The notes under the pieces were generated by a model. That model did no database searches. It saw only the letters and a list, made by a program, of their open reading frames with translations, and was not told the origin of the DNA. From assembly GCF_026226775.1 (NCBI RefSeq), contig NZ_JAKKOD010000001.1:682001-746000 (forward strand): a stretch of DNA of 64,000 nucleotides, given 5' to 3'. The DNA is from Avibacterium sp. 21-586. Lineage in GTDB: Bacteria > Pseudomonadota > Gammaproteobacteria > Enterobacterales > Pasteurellaceae. Made by a program: the position numbers and the translations under genes. Below, one piece after another: positions 21,585-30,977 of this stretch. Position 1 is the stretch's first letter. Each line of letters opens with the position of its first letter.

Positions 21585-22219
21585 ACTATCTCCACTTTTT
21601 GGCTAAACACTTCGCCAAGGGAACTATCCTCATCACGCTGACTACGATCTAAAGACGCTGCGTATTCACGCACCTTTTCATCAACATTCGGTTCAATCAC
21701 CTTGCCCGTACATTGAGTAGGAAGTTGTGAAAAATCCACTGCACTTTGCTTATTTTGTGTGTGTTTATTCTGAGTTGGATAAGTCATTGCCACAAAATAA
21801 GTAGGATCGTATGTCGCTAACTCAAACTGGTTTTCCTTCAGCACTTGCGGCTTAGACAACAAAAAATCAAAATAGTACATCACTTGGGAGCCATTGGATT
21901 TCATTCCATAATTTTGCGGCTGCGCTTTGTATTTAATTTTTTTCTTATTTTTATCAAAGAGATAGCTAAAATAATGCTCATTGACAATATTTTTCATTGC
22001 TTCATCAATCAACTTTTGCTTATCGTGCGGCTGAGTGGACTGGGCTAAATCATAAATAATACTGGCAGAACTTGGCTCATCAAGCACCCACTGCATTGAA
22101 AACCCGACTAGCTCGCCCTTTTCCACCAACACTTTACTTTGCATATCAATAAAGGCATGCGGGTGAGCAACACTAAACAACGGAACTAAAGCTAATAGCC
22201 CCAAGCATTTTTTGAACAT
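21575..22219 (-). CDS. DUF1007 family exported protein, partner of the Ni/Co transporter
   Basis: About 214 residues when started at 22219. An earlier ATG exists at 22249, but the later one has an AAGG ribosome site and directly begins a clean signal peptide (MFKKCLGLLALVPLFSVAHP). The mature start HPHAFIDM is typical of DUF1007 proteins, which are commonly encoded next to nickel/cobalt transporters; the His pair could bind metal. Periplasmic location is expected. Confidence 0.85.
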   Translation of the reverse strand: MFKKCLGLLALVPLFSVAHPHAFIDMQSKVLVEKGELVGFSMQWVLDEPSSASIIYDLAQSTQPHDKQKLIDEAMKNIVNEHYFSYLFDKNKKKIKYKAQPQNYGMKSNGSQVMYYFDFLLSKPQVLKENQFELATYDPTYFVAMTYPTQNKHTQNKQSAVDFSQLPTQCTGKVIEPNVDEKVREYAASLDRSQRDEDSSLGEVFSQKVEIVCH

Positions 22220-22330
22220 AATCAACCTTACTAAAACAAAAGAAAGCAAAATCCTACCACTAAATCAAAAGGCAGACAAAATCCCATTTGCTGATTTAAG
22301 CAACAAAATCTAACAAAAAAATTCTATTTC

Positions 22331-22346
22331 TGTGATTTATATCAAA
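22331..22346. promoter_or_regulatory. Candidate FNR/CRP binding site
   Basis: GTGAT-TTAT-ATCAA (22332-22345) matches the FNR consensus TTGAT-N4-ATCAA in nine of ten bases. The overlapping TGTGATTTATATCAAA also matches the CRP pattern with one change. It lies in the divergent region between DUF1007 and ettA, about 60 bases before the proposed start of the small RNA and about 115 before the DUF1007 start, so it could serve either direction. Confidence 0.5.
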
Positions 22347-22398
22347 AAAATGTAAATTCATCATTTATTTATCAACAACTTATAGGTAGTATATGCCC

Positions 22399-22497
22399 TG
22401 TCAAGTGAGAGCTTGATATTCATAAAGTTCCTAAATAAAATAATCAAAATAAATAGCTAAACTACTTTCCTACCTCCCTTTTGGGAGGTTTTTTTTT
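22399..22497 (+). ncRNA. Candidate small RNA (or ettA leader) ending in a strong terminator
   Basis: There is no plus-strand gene upstream, because this is the divergent gap between DUF1007 and ettA, yet a strong intrinsic terminator is present: CCTCCC, TTTT, GGGAGG (22473-22488) followed by nine Ts. A -10-like TAGTAT (22387-22392) and the FNR/CRP-like site lie at sensible distances upstream. The proposed transcript of about 100 bases has a 5' hairpin (TCAAG, TGAGAG, CTTGA), an A/U-rich middle and a 3' terminator, the build of an Hfq-dependent sRNA. No ORF is seen inside. It could instead be an attenuated leader of ettA, whose ATG lies 73 bases after the T run. Confidence 0.45.
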
Positions 22498-22569
22498 CGC
22501 TTTCAATTCGCCAAAAAGCAAAATCTCAAGTAAAATAACCCGCACTTTTTACAGCTAAGAGAGCAATTT

Positions 22570-24240
22570 ATGTCATCACAATTTGTTTATACTATGCATC
22601 GTGTCGGTAAGGTTGTACCGCCGAAACGTCATATTTTAAAAGATATTTCTTTGAGCTTTTTCCCGGGTGCAAAAATTGGCGTGCTGGGGTTAAATGGTGC
22701 GGGGAAATCTACCCTGCTCCGTATTATGGCTGGCGTGGATAAAGAATTTGAGGGCGAAGCGCGCCCACTGCCGGGGATCAAAATTGGCTATCTTCCACAA
22801 GAACCAAAACTTGATCCGCAACAAACCGTGCGTGAAGCGGTAGAAGAAGCCGTGGCGGAAGTGAAAACTGCGTTAAATCGTTTAGATGAAGTCTATGCGC
22901 TTTATGCCGATCCTGATGCGGATTTTGATAAACTTGCCGCAGAGCAAGCAAAGCTGGAAGCCATTATCCAAGCGCACGATGGACATAATCTTGAAAACCA
23001 ACTTGAGCGTGCGGCTGATGCCCTGCGTTTGCCTGATTGGGACGCCAAAATCGAGCATCTTTCAGGGGGGGAACGCCGCCGTGTGGCACTTTGCCGTTTA
23101 TTGCTCGAAAAACCGGATATGCTCTTATTAGATGAGCCAACCAACCACTTAGATGCCGAATCGGTAGCTTGGTTAGAACGCTTCTTACACGATTATGAAG
23201 GCACAGTCGTTGCCATTACCCACGACCGTTACTTCCTAGACAATGTGGCTGGTTGGATCTTAGAGCTTGACCGTGGTGAAGGGATCCCTTGGGAAGGTAA
23301 CTATTCTTCTTGGTTAGAACAAAAAGAAAAACGCTTAGCCCAAGAAGCAGCGGCTGAATCAGCTCGCCAAAAATCGATTGAAAAAGAATTAGAATGGGTT
23401 CGCCAAAATCCAAAAGGTCGCCAAGCAAAAAGCAAGGCGCGTATGGCTCGCTTTGAAGAATTAAACAGTGGTGAATACCAAAAACGTAATGAAACCAATG
23501 AATTATTTATTCCACCTGGCCCACGCTTAGGAGATAAAGTAATAGAAGTGAGCAATTTGAGTAAATCCTATAGCGATCGCACTTTGATTGATGACTTATC
23601 TTTTAGCATTCCAAAAGGGGCGATCGTTGGCATTATCGGAGCTAACGGTGCAGGTAAATCTACCCTTTTCCGTATGCTTTCAGGGCAAGAGCAGCCAGAT
23701 AACGGCAGCATTACCCTTGGTGATACTGTGGTGCTTTCTTCTGTGGATCAGTTCCGTGATGAAATGGACGACAGCAAAACCGTATGGGAAGAAGTTTCAC
23801 ACGGGCAAGATATTTTGCGTATTGGCAACTTTGAAATCCCAAGCCGTGCTTATGTAGGACGCTTCAACTTTAAAGGTGTCGATCAACAAAAACGTGTTGG
23901 TGAACTTTCAGGTGGGGAACGTGGACGCTTACATTTAGCCAAGTTATTGCAAGCAGGTGGTAACGTGCTGTTATTAGACGAGCCAACCAACGATCTTGAC
24001 GTGGAAACCTTGCGCGCCTTAGAAAATGCGATCTTAGAATTCCCAGGTTGTGCAATGGTGATATCCCACGACCGCTGGTTCTTAGACCGTATCGCTACCC
24101 ATATTTTAGATTACGGCGATGAAGGCAAAGTAACGTTCTATGAAGGCAACTTCTCAGACTATGAAGAGTGGAAGAAAAAAACCTTTGGGGCTGAAGCAAC
24201 TCAACCTCATCGTATAAAATATAAGCGAATAGCTAAATAA
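22570..24240 (+). CDS. ettA: Energy-dependent translational throttle protein EttA (ABC-F)
   Basis: 556 residues, the exact EttA length class. Two ABC ATPase domains: Walker A GLNGAGKST (40-48) with signature LSGGERRRVAL and LLLDEPTNHLDAES, then GANGAGKST with LSGGERGRLHL and DEPTNDLDVET. The arginine/lysine-rich P-site interaction segment lies between them (about 245-300). It binds the ribosomal E site and gates the first elongation steps by ATP/ADP ratio. An uptake signal and a terminator follow. Confidence 0.96.
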   Translation: MSSQFVYTMHRVGKVVPPKRHILKDISLSFFPGAKIGVLGLNGAGKSTLLRIMAGVDKEFEGEARPLPGIKIGYLPQEPKLDPQQTVREAVEEAVAEVKTALNRLDEVYALYADPDADFDKLAAEQAKLEAIIQAHDGHNLENQLERAADALRLPDWDAKIEHLSGGERRRVALCRLLLEKPDMLLLDEPTNHLDAESVAWLERFLHDYEGTVVAITHDRYFLDNVAGWILELDRGEGIPWEGNYSSWLEQKEKRLAQEAAAESARQKSIEKELEWVRQNPKGRQAKSKARMARFEELNSGEYQKRNETNELFIPPGPRLGDKVIEVSNLSKSYSDRTLIDDLSFSIPKGAIVGIIGANGAGKSTLFRMLSGQEQPDNGSITLGDTVVLSSVDQFRDEMDDSKTVWEEVSHGQDILRIGNFEIPSRAYVGRFNFKGVDQQKRVGELSGGERGRLHLAKLLQAGGNVLLLDEPTNDLDVETLRALENAILEFPGCAMVISHDRWFLDRIATHILDYGDEGKVTFYEGNFSDYEEWKKKTFGAEATQPHRIKYKRIAK

Positions 24241-24252
24241 GGTAACCAATGG

Positions 24253-24284
24253 AAAAGTGCGGTCATTCTTTCCGCACTTTTTAT
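24253..24284 (+). terminator. Terminator built from inverted uptake signals after ettA
   Basis: AAAAGTGCGG and CCGCACTTTT form a 10-bp stem with a TCATTCTTT loop and T tail. Both arms are uptake-signal cores. Confidence 0.8.
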
Positions 24285-24386
24285 TATCCTTTTTTCAATA
24301 CAAAGTCGATAAAGTCGATATTGCCATCACAATAAAAATCAATGAAATAAAACTGACCGCATAGTTTATCATTCTACAAAAGATAT

Positions 24387-24764
24387 ATGCTCATCGAAAA
24401 TAAAATATCTCAATATATTTCGGAACACTACAATGTTCCAGCAGAATATTTATGGAATAAATTCCCTCAATATGCTGTATTTCGGCACTCAAAGAGTAGA
24501 AAATGGTTCGCAATATTAATGAATGTTGCAGGGCATAAAATTGGTTTAAATACAATAGAAGACACTTGGATTATAAATGTGAAAGCCAAGCCAGAGTTGA
24601 TTGGTTCGTTACGATTAATGAAAGGCATTTACCCTGCTTATCATATGAATAAAGAACATTGGCTAAGTCTAAATTTAGTGGAAGTCGATGAGGAATTATT
24701 GTACCAATTAATTAACGAAAGCTATTTTTTAACTACAAAGAAATATAAAAGTTCATCCAACTAA
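24387..24764 (+). CDS. MmcQ/YjbR family protein
   Basis: 125 residues of the YjbR fold: WNKFPQYAVFRHSKSRKWFAILM near the start, a central strand region, and PAYHMNKEHWLSLNL, where the HWLSL motif is diagnostic. These small cytoplasmic proteins have a DNA-binding-like fold, but the cellular role is unknown. Composition is AT-rich. No ribosome site better than AAAAGATAT is visible. Confidence 0.85.
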   Translation: MLIENKISQYISEHYNVPAEYLWNKFPQYAVFRHSKSRKWFAILMNVAGHKIGLNTIEDTWIINVKAKPELIGSLRLMKGIYPAYHMNKEHWLSLNLVEVDEELLYQLINESYFLTTKKYKSSSN

Positions 24765-24827
24765 AAATAAATCTGAGCAAACTGTCAAAAATAGCAATAT
24801 ATGCCCCGCACTTACGGGGCAAAAGAA

Positions 24828-25604
24828 TCATTTATGAGCTTTATAAATCGCGATTGCTTCAGGCATTAGTCGAAGTAAGTTTTGCTGGCGATCTTTATCA
24901 CTTGGGTGAGTAGAAGAAAGTGCCGCAAGCACGCTTTGTGAACCTGATGAAGCTTTTTGCATTTTTTCCCATAATTTAGGCGCTGCTTCTGGGTTGTAAC
25001 CCGCTTTTGCCATTAACAATAACCCTACTTCATCGGCCTCTGTTTCAGCACTGCGAGAATAAGGTTTATCGAGCGCCCAATCTTTAGTTAAGCCAACCAC
25101 TAAGCCACTTCCATCCGTGCCAATTTGGGTTGAAAGCGCAACGTATGCAACTTGTGCGATCACTTCAGTAAATGCGCCCATATTCACTTTTTTCTTGCCG
25201 TGTTCTTTGAGGGCGTGCGCCATTTCGTGTCCCATTACGGTGGCAATTTCATCATCGCTTAACTGTAATTTATTTACTAATCCAGTGTAAAATGCCATTT
25301 TTCCCCCCGGCATTGCCCACGCATTTAGTTCATCAGATTTGATCACCGTAATTTGCCAATCGAACGGTTGCCCAGTATGGTTTTCTTTATTTGCATAAGG
25401 GTACATTTTGTTAAAGACTTTATGAATGCGTTTCGCGGTGGTAGAAGTGGTATCTACTACTCCTTGCTGTTTTGCTTGATTAACTGTTTGGCGATAATTT
25501 GCTGCAGCTTGTTGGTTAATGCTCGCGGAATCCGCACAGGCGTTGAGCATTAATGCCAATACAGAAAGTGCGGTGATTTTTTTCAAGGTTTTTAACATTT
25601 TCAC
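24828..25604 (-). CDS. M48-family metalloprotease lipoprotein (LoiP/YggG-like)
   Basis: 258 residues. A signal peptide ends in the lipobox LNAC (Cys23). The zinc motif HEMAH lies at 126-130, and the third ligand lies in SAETEADEVGL. Outer-membrane zinc proteases of this type trim misfolded or damaged envelope proteins. It follows ppa on the same strand but a terminator lies between them. Confidence 0.9.
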   Translation of the reverse strand: MKMLKTLKKITALSVLALMLNACADSASINQQAAANYRQTVNQAKQQGVVDTTSTTAKRIHKVFNKMYPYANKENHTGQPFDWQITVIKSDELNAWAMPGGKMAFYTGLVNKLQLSDDEIATVMGHEMAHALKEHGKKKVNMGAFTEVIAQVAYVALSTQIGTDGSGLVVGLTKDWALDKPYSRSAETEADEVGLLLMAKAGYNPEAAPKLWEKMQKASSGSQSVLAALSSTHPSDKDRQQNLLRLMPEAIAIYKAHK

Positions 25605-25623
25605 TCCTTAAGTTTACACATAG

Positions 25624-25653
25624 AAAAATACCGCCCTACAAAAAGGCGGTATT
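25624..25653 (-). terminator. Terminator of ppa
   Basis: On the minus strand AATACCGCC and GGCGGTATT pair around a nine-base loop and are followed by TTTTCTA. It lies 17 bases past the ppa stop and 20 bases before the M48 protease start. Confidence 0.75.
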
Positions 25654-25669
25654 AAAAGTAAAGGAAAAA

Positions 25670-26197
25670 TTATTTTTTCGCGCGCTCGAAAGAGTCTAAA
25701 ATCTCTTGACGGGCAGCTTCAACACCTTCCCAACCATCAACTTTCACCCATTTACCCGCTTCAAGGGCTTTATAGCTTTCAAAGAAGTGCTGAATTTGCG
25801 CTTTTAATAACGCAGGTAAATCGCCTACATCTTTAATGTGATCGTATTCTTTACTTAATTTTGTGTGTGGCACGGCGATCACTTTCGCATCTTGACCTGA
25901 TTCGTCCGTCATTTTTAGCACACCTACTGGGCGACAACGGATTACAGAACCGGGTTGTAATGGATAAGGGGTTGGTACTAATACATCAACAGGATCGCCA
26001 TCTAAAGATAAGGTGTGGTTAATGTAACCATAGTTCGCTGGGTAGAACATTGCGGTTGCCATAAAGCGATCGACGAATAATGTCCCGGTTTCTTTATCCA
26101 CTTCATATTTGATTGGATCTGAATTAGCTGGGATTTCAATAACAACATAAATATCATCAGGAAGCTCTTTTCCTGCTGGAACGATTTCTAAACCCAT
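25670..26197 (-). CDS. ppa: Inorganic pyrophosphatase (family I)
   Basis: 175 residues, the bacterial family I length. The metal-binding core is intact: [42 protein letters not shown] (the DxDPxD metal site) and KVIAVP. It hydrolyses pyrophosphate released by biosynthesis. Monocistronic. Confidence 0.97.
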   Translation of the reverse strand: MGLEIVPAGKELPDDIYVVIEIPANSDPIKYEVDKETGTLFVDRFMATAMFYPANYGYINHTLSLDGDPVDVLVPTPYPLQPGSVIRCRPVGVLKMTDESGQDAKVIAVPHTKLSKEYDHIKDVGDLPALLKAQIQHFFESYKALEAGKWVKVDGWEGVEAARQEILDSFERAKK

Positions 26198-26291
26198 TTG
26201 GTCTTTCCTTCTAGTTAATGAATGGTAATAAAACTCCTGAATTATAGCTTGATTTTTTTGCTTTTGCCAAGATAAATGGGCAATTTAGCCA

Positions 26292-26324
26292 TTGTATTTT
26301 TATTTTGTACTATTATAATAGTTC
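26292..26324 (+). promoter_or_regulatory. Promoter of the tryptophan permease gene with TrpR-like operator
   Basis: TTGTAT (26292-26297) and TATAAT (26314-26319) are 16 bases apart. The -10 is embedded in GTACTATTATAATAGTTC (26307-26324), a near-palindrome that shares the GTACTA and TAGTTC ends of known trp operators and the same placement over the -10 as at trpE in this window. Joint repression of synthesis and uptake by TrpR is the inference. Confidence 0.7.
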
Positions 26325-26357
26325 ATCGATACCAGTATTAAACTTATAGGTGAATTT

Positions 26358-27608
26358 ATGAAAAAAAATCCTTCCTTATTCGGCGGTGCAATGATTATCG
26401 CTGGTGGCACCATTGGTGCAGGAATGTTGGCAAACCCGATTGCCACTTCTGGCGTGTGGTTTATCGGCTCTATTTTGATCCTTTGCTACACTTGGTTTTG
26501 TATGACCACATCAGGCTTAATGCTACTTGAAGCCAACTTACATTATCCCACTGGAGCAAGTTTTGATACCATTGTGAAAGACTTGCTCGGCAAAGGCTGG
26601 AACCTGCTAAATGGGCTTTCCGTGGCATTTGTACTCTATATTCTGACCTACGCTTATATCACATCTGGCGGCGGTTTGACGGAAAGTTTTCTGAATCAAT
26701 TATTTAGCAGCGAACAAAGTGCGATGGAAATTGGACGCGTTTCTGGCTCACTGATTTTCTGTGCAGTACTCGCCTTTTTCGTGTGGTTTTCCACCAAAGC
26801 GGTGGATCGCTTTAGTACTATTTTAATCGCAGGAATGGTGGTTGCCTTTTTGCTTTCTGTAACCAATTTACTGGGAATGGTAAACACCGATATTTTGCTT
26901 GATAACCTCGCTACTGGGGATAGCCAATATCTACCATTCGCCCTTGCTGCCTTACCGGTTTGTTTGGTGTCTTTCGGTTTCCACCAAAATGTGCCGAGCT
27001 TAGTGAAATATTATGATCGCGATAGCAGCAAAGTGACCAAATCTATTATTTACGGCACATTCATCGCATTAATCATTTATATGCTATGGCAGCTTGCCAT
27101 TCAGGGCAATTTGCCACGCAATGAATTTATCCCAGTGATCCAAAAAGGCGGCGACATTGCAGCATTACTTGAAGCTTTGAATAGCCAAATTCAAACGAAT
27201 TTTGTCGGCTTAATGTTGCGTTTCTTTGCCTATATGGCAATTGCCAGCTCATTCCTTGGTGTAACCCTTGGTTTATTTGACTACATTGCAGATTTATTCA
27301 AATTCGACAACAGCAGCGCGGGCAGAACAAAAACCGCATTAATCACCTTCTTACCGCCGTTGATTTTAAGCCTACTTTTCCCATACGGTTTTGTGATCGC
27401 CATTGGTTACGCAGGGCTTGCGGCAACCATTTGGGCGGTAATCATTCCTGCGCTTCTTGCCAAGGCTTGCCGCGCGAAATATCCAAACCAAACCTACCAA
27501 GTTTATGGTGGCAATGGAATGATTTACTTCGTTATCCTGTTTGGTCTGCTCAATATCTTTATTCAACTGGCTGATCTCTTTGGCTTGTTACCAGTATTTG
27601 GCAGATAA
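26358..27608 (+). CDS. mtr: Tryptophan-specific permease (Mtr/TnaB type)
   Basis: 416 residues, eleven membrane segments, hydroxy/aromatic amino acid permease family. The start GGAMIIAGGTIGAGMLANP, the LLLEANLHYPTGASFDTIVKDLLG block, LPVCLVSFGFHQNVPSLV and ASSFLGVTLGLFDYIADLFK follow the Mtr/TnaB subgroup more closely than TyrP. It imports tryptophan with protons. A TrpR-like operator over its promoter supports the tryptophan assignment. Confidence 0.85.
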   Translation: MKKNPSLFGGAMIIAGGTIGAGMLANPIATSGVWFIGSILILCYTWFCMTTSGLMLLEANLHYPTGASFDTIVKDLLGKGWNLLNGLSVAFVLYILTYAYITSGGGLTESFLNQLFSSEQSAMEIGRVSGSLIFCAVLAFFVWFSTKAVDRFSTILIAGMVVAFLLSVTNLLGMVNTDILLDNLATGDSQYLPFALAALPVCLVSFGFHQNVPSLVKYYDRDSSKVTKSIIYGTFIALIIYMLWQLAIQGNLPRNEFIPVIQKGGDIAALLEALNSQIQTNFVGLMLRFFAYMAIASSFLGVTLGLFDYIADLFKFDNSSAGRTKTALITFLPPLILSLLFPYGFVIAIGYAGLAATIWAVIIPALLAKACRAKYPNQTYQVYGGNGMIYFVILFGLLNIFIQLADLFGLLPVFGR

Positions 27609-27644
27609 CTGCAAATAACATAAAATACCCCCAGATATTCAACC

Positions 27645-27674
27645 ATTAGCACGGGAAACCGTGCTAATTTTTTC
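27645..27674 (+). terminator. Terminator after the tryptophan permease gene
   Basis: ATTAGCACGG and CCGTGCTAAT pair around a GAAA tetraloop and are followed by TTTTTTC. Confidence 0.9.
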
Positions 27675-27685
27675 GCATAACAATA

Positions 27686-28429
27686 ATGAAAACGTCTGTT
27701 TACGATAAAGAAGGCTTTTTTGAGCTTTACCAAAAATTACGTCAAAATCCCATTAGCCTGAACGAAATTGTGGAAAAACCCACAATGTTAAGTTTACTGC
27801 CTGATTTAACGGGCAAAAAACTGCTCGATCTAGGTTGTGGAATGGGTGAACATTTACAGCTTTATTTGCAAAAAGGCGCAGCATTTGTGGTGGGAATGGA
27901 TTTATCCCAAGCAATGTTGCAACAAGCGGCAAAAAACCTCGCCGAAAAACAACCGCACTTTGCGTTACACCAGCTTGCGATGGAGCAGCTTAATACATTG
28001 CCTGATAACAATTTTGATGTAATTACTAGTTCTTTCGCCTTTCATTACGTGCAGGATTTTCCCCACCTGCTCGCAGATATTTATGCTAAGCTCAACACTA
28101 ACGGCACGCTTATTTTCTCACAAGAACATCCTATTGTAACTTGCTACCAAGGTGGTGAACGTTGGGAAAAAGATAAGTATAAACAACAGCTTGCTTATCG
28201 TTTAAATTATTATCGTGATGAAGGAGAACGGGATCGAAATTGGTTCAAACAACCTTTTAAAACCTATCATCGCACTCTTTCTACTATTGTGAATGATCTA
28301 ATTCGCACAGGTTTTCAAATCGAACAAATGGTTGAGCCAATGCTAGCAGATCAACCAAAATGGCAGCAAGAATTCAAGGATTTACAGCATCGCCCCGTGT
28401 TACTTTTTATTAAAGCGAAAAAAAATTAA
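27686..28429 (+). CDS. Class I SAM-dependent methyltransferase
   Basis: 247 residues of the Rossmann-fold methyltransferase type. Motif I is LLDLGCGMGEH (about 49-59), the acidic residue of motif post-I is in GMDLSQAM, and motif II/III are VITSSFAFHYV and LIFSQEHPI. The substrate cannot be told. It lies between the permease terminator and the his leader. No clear ribosome site is visible before the ATG. Confidence 0.85.
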   Translation: MKTSVYDKEGFFELYQKLRQNPISLNEIVEKPTMLSLLPDLTGKKLLDLGCGMGEHLQLYLQKGAAFVVGMDLSQAMLQQAAKNLAEKQPHFALHQLAMEQLNTLPDNNFDVITSSFAFHYVQDFPHLLADIYAKLNTNGTLIFSQEHPIVTCYQGGERWEKDKYKQQLAYRLNYYRDEGERDRNWFKQPFKTYHRTLSTIVNDLIRTGFQIEQMVEPMLADQPKWQQEFKDLQHRPVLLFIKAKKN

Positions 28430-28438
28430 AAATTTTGC

Positions 28439-28467
28439 TTGCATAAAAATTCTTTTTTGCATAGATT
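28439..28467 (+). promoter_or_regulatory. Likely his operon promoter
   Basis: TTGCAT (28439-28444) and TAGATT (28462-28467) are 17 bases apart and precede the HisL start by about 30 bases. The -10 is weak, so the exact boxes are uncertain. Confidence 0.4.
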
Positions 28468-28496
28468 AATAAACAGTTATTTTTGGAGAATACAAA

Positions 28497-28541
28497 ATGA
28501 ATTTTAATCGTAACACTCATCATCACCATCACCCTGAATAA
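28497..28541 (+). CDS. hisL: his operon leader peptide
   Basis: A 14-codon ORF, MNFNRNTHHHHHPE, with five consecutive His codons (CAT/CAC, 28518-28532) and a GGAG ribosome site seven bases upstream. The product has no function of its own: stalling of the ribosome at the His codons when charged tRNA-His is scarce switches the downstream RNA fold and lets transcription continue into hisG. Confidence 0.95.
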   Translation: MNFNRNTHHHHHPE

Positions 28542-28653
28542 TCTTTCAGGCGATGGCTATTGCTTGGAAGATAAAACTTCCGAGTGAGTGTTGCCAATCC
28601 TACTAATTTAAAAATTAGCGATCTCTCGGAAGTTTCTTTCGAGAGATTTTTTT
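28527..28653 (+). promoter_or_regulatory. his attenuator
   Basis: Three alternative structures are visible. A pause hairpin pairs CCTGA with TCAGG (and flanking CATC with GATG) over the end of hisL. The antiterminator pairs ACTTCCGAG (28576-28584) with CTCGGAAGT (28625-28633), nine of nine. The terminator pairs ATCTCTCG (28621-28628) with CGAGAGAT (28640-28647), followed by seven or eight Ts. The shared CTCGGAAGT makes the last two mutually exclusive, the classic histidine attenuation switch. Confidence 0.92.
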
Positions 28654-28686
28654 ATACCCAATATTTTTAATTAGAAGGAAAACACA

Positions 28687-29586
28687 ATGACTAACCCGAC
28701 TCGCTTAAGAATCGCCTTACAAAAGAAAGGTCGCCTCAGCAAAGATTGCGCCGATCTGCTCAAACAATGCGGCGTAAAAATTAACTGGAACGAACAACGT
28801 TTAATCGCTTATGCGGAAAATATGCCGATTGAAATTCTGCGCGTGCGTGATGATGATATTCCGGGTTTAATTTTTGACGGTATTGTGGATCTTGGCATCA
28901 TCGGTGAAAATGTGCTGGAAGAGGAAGAACTCGGTCGCCTTGCCACAGGCGAAGGCGTGGCTTACAAAAAATTACGCACCTTAGATTTTGGCGACTGCCG
29001 TTTATCCTTAGCCATTGATCGCGATCGCACTTACAACGGGGTGCAAGACTTTGCCAACTGTCGCATTGCCACCTCCTACCCTAATTTACTCAAACGCTAT
29101 ATGAACGAACAAGGCGTTGGCTTCAAAAGCACCTTGCTCAACGGTTCAGTAGAAGTTGCCCCTTCCGCAGGTTTAGCTGATGCTATTTGTGATTTAGTTT
29201 CATCAGGCGCAACGCTTGAAGCGAACGGTTTAAAAGAAGTGGAAGTGATTTATCGTTCCACCGCGTGCTTAATTCAACGCAAAGAACCTTTATCAAGCGC
29301 AAAACAAGCCCTTGTGGACAAACTTCTCACCCGCATTCAAGGCGTGCAACAAGCCGGCGAATCCAAATACATTATGCTCCACGCCCCTAAAGCACAGTTA
29401 GAACGCATTATCGCCCTACTACCGGGTGTAGAAAACCCGACCATTCTGCCCCTTGCACACGATGAAAGCAAAGTGGCGCTACACGCCGTTAGCCAAGAAA
29501 CCCTGTTCTGGGAAACAATGGAACAGCTCAAAGCCGAAGGCGCAAGTTCCGTGTTAGTGCTGCCAATTGAAAAAATGCTAGCGTAA
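28687..29586 (+). CDS. hisG: ATP phosphoribosyltransferase (long form)
   Basis: 299 residues, the long form with a C-terminal ACT-like regulatory domain (about 225-299) that senses histidine. It condenses ATP and PRPP, the first step of histidine synthesis. [12 protein letters not shown] at the start and the [28 protein letters not shown] loop (about 152-175) are typical. AGAAGGAAAA precedes the ATG. First structural gene after the attenuator. Confidence 0.97.
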   Translation: MTNPTRLRIALQKKGRLSKDCADLLKQCGVKINWNEQRLIAYAENMPIEILRVRDDDIPGLIFDGIVDLGIIGENVLEEEELGRLATGEGVAYKKLRTLDFGDCRLSLAIDRDRTYNGVQDFANCRIATSYPNLLKRYMNEQGVGFKSTLLNGSVEVAPSAGLADAICDLVSSGATLEANGLKEVEVIYRSTACLIQRKEPLSSAKQALVDKLLTRIQGVQQAGESKYIMLHAPKAQLERIIALLPGVENPTILPLAHDESKVALHAVSQETLFWETMEQLKAEGASSVLVLPIEKMLA

Positions 29587-29630
29587 AGTGCGGTAAAAAT
29601 TTACGAAATTTTAAGGAAAAATAAGGAAGA

Positions 29631-30932
29631 ATGATGCAAACGCTTATTTGGAAAGACTTAACAGAACAAGAGAAACAACAAGCCCTAATGCGCCCTGCCC
29701 TTTCCGCCGCAGAGAGCATTAAAGAGGCAGTGAATGCCATTCGTGAAAAGGTGCAACGTAACGGTGATAAGGCGTTATTTGAACTCAGTGAACAGTTCGA
29801 TAAGGTGAAATTAGATAGCCTAATTGTGCCACAACAAGCGATTCAAGCCGCCACAGCACGTTTACCCGAAGCACTCAAAACCGCTATTCAAAATGCGAAA
29901 GCCAATATTGAACGCTTTCACCAAGCACAAATTCCGCAACCAGTGGATATTGAAACACAAGCAGGCGTGCGTTGTCAGGTGGTTACTCGACCGATTAATC
30001 GCGTTGGATTGTATATTCCAGGGGGATCTGCACCGCTTTTTTCTACCGTGTTAATGCTTGCTATTCCAGCCAAAATTGCGGGCTGTAAAAAAATCGTGCT
30101 TTGCTCTCCCCCACCGATTGCCGATGAAATTTTATATACGGCAAATTTATGTGGTGTAGAAACCATTTATGCAGTGGGTGGCGCGCAAGCCATTGTAGCA
30201 ATGGCCTTTGGTACAGAAACTGTAGCGAAAGTGGATAAAATTTTCGGCCCCGGCAATGCCTTTGTTACCGAAGCCAAACGCCAAGTGAGCCAAGCACTGA
30301 ATGGTGCTGCTATTGATATGCAAGCAGGCCCGTCTGAAGTATTGGTATTGGCAGACGAGAATGCTGATCCTGATTTTGTCGCCAGCGATCTGCTTTCTCA
30401 AGCGGAACACGGTGCTGACAGCCAAGTGATTTTGGTTACCCCGAGCGAAATTTTAGCAAAAAGCACCGCACTTGCCATTGAACGCCAACTTACCCAATTA
30501 CCCCGTGTCGAAACCGCACGACAGGCCTTGGCTCACAGTCGTATTTTTATTGCCGAAGACTTAGCGCAAGCAGTGGAAATCAGTAATCAATACGCCCCAG
30601 AACATTTAGTGGTGCAAGTGGAAAATGCCCGTTCATTACTTGATCAGCTGGATAACGCAGGCTCTATTTTTCTCGGTGCATATAGCCCTGAAAGTATGGG
30701 AGATTATGCCTCTGGCACGAATCACGTTTTGCCTACTTACGGCTATACTCGCACTAGCTCAAGCTTAGGTTTGGCAGATTTTAGTAAGCGAATGACAGTA
30801 CAAGAACTCACCCCGCAAGGGTTTAAAGATCTGGCGGAAACAGTGATACAAATGGCAAGTGCCGAACAGCTAGATGCTCATAAAAATGCGGTATTAGTGC
30901 GGTTGGAAAAGTTGCAAAATTTGTATAAATAA
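29631..30932 (+). CDS. hisD: Histidinol dehydrogenase
   Basis: 433 residues. It oxidises histidinol to histidine in two NAD+-dependent steps with zinc. Present are [26 protein letters not shown], the [13 protein letters not shown] block, [20 protein letters not shown] and the C-terminal [10 protein letters not shown]. The start at 29631 gives MMQ; a second ATG follows immediately. A 45-base gap with an uptake signal separates it from hisG. Confidence 0.97.
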   Translation: MMQTLIWKDLTEQEKQQALMRPALSAAESIKEAVNAIREKVQRNGDKALFELSEQFDKVKLDSLIVPQQAIQAATARLPEALKTAIQNAKANIERFHQAQIPQPVDIETQAGVRCQVVTRPINRVGLYIPGGSAPLFSTVLMLAIPAKIAGCKKIVLCSPPPIADEILYTANLCGVETIYAVGGAQAIVAMAFGTETVAKVDKIFGPGNAFVTEAKRQVSQALNGAAIDMQAGPSEVLVLADENADPDFVASDLLSQAEHGADSQVILVTPSEILAKSTALAIERQLTQLPRVETARQALAHSRIFIAEDLAQAVEISNQYAPEHLVVQVENARSLLDQLDNAGSIFLGAYSPESMGDYASGTNHVLPTYGYTRTSSSLGLADFSKRMTVQELTPQGFKDLAETVIQMASAEQLDAHKNAVLVRLEKLQNLYK

Positions 30933-30977
30933 CGAATAACAAACTAGTTTTATATACAGTGTAGTATTGGGAAGAAT

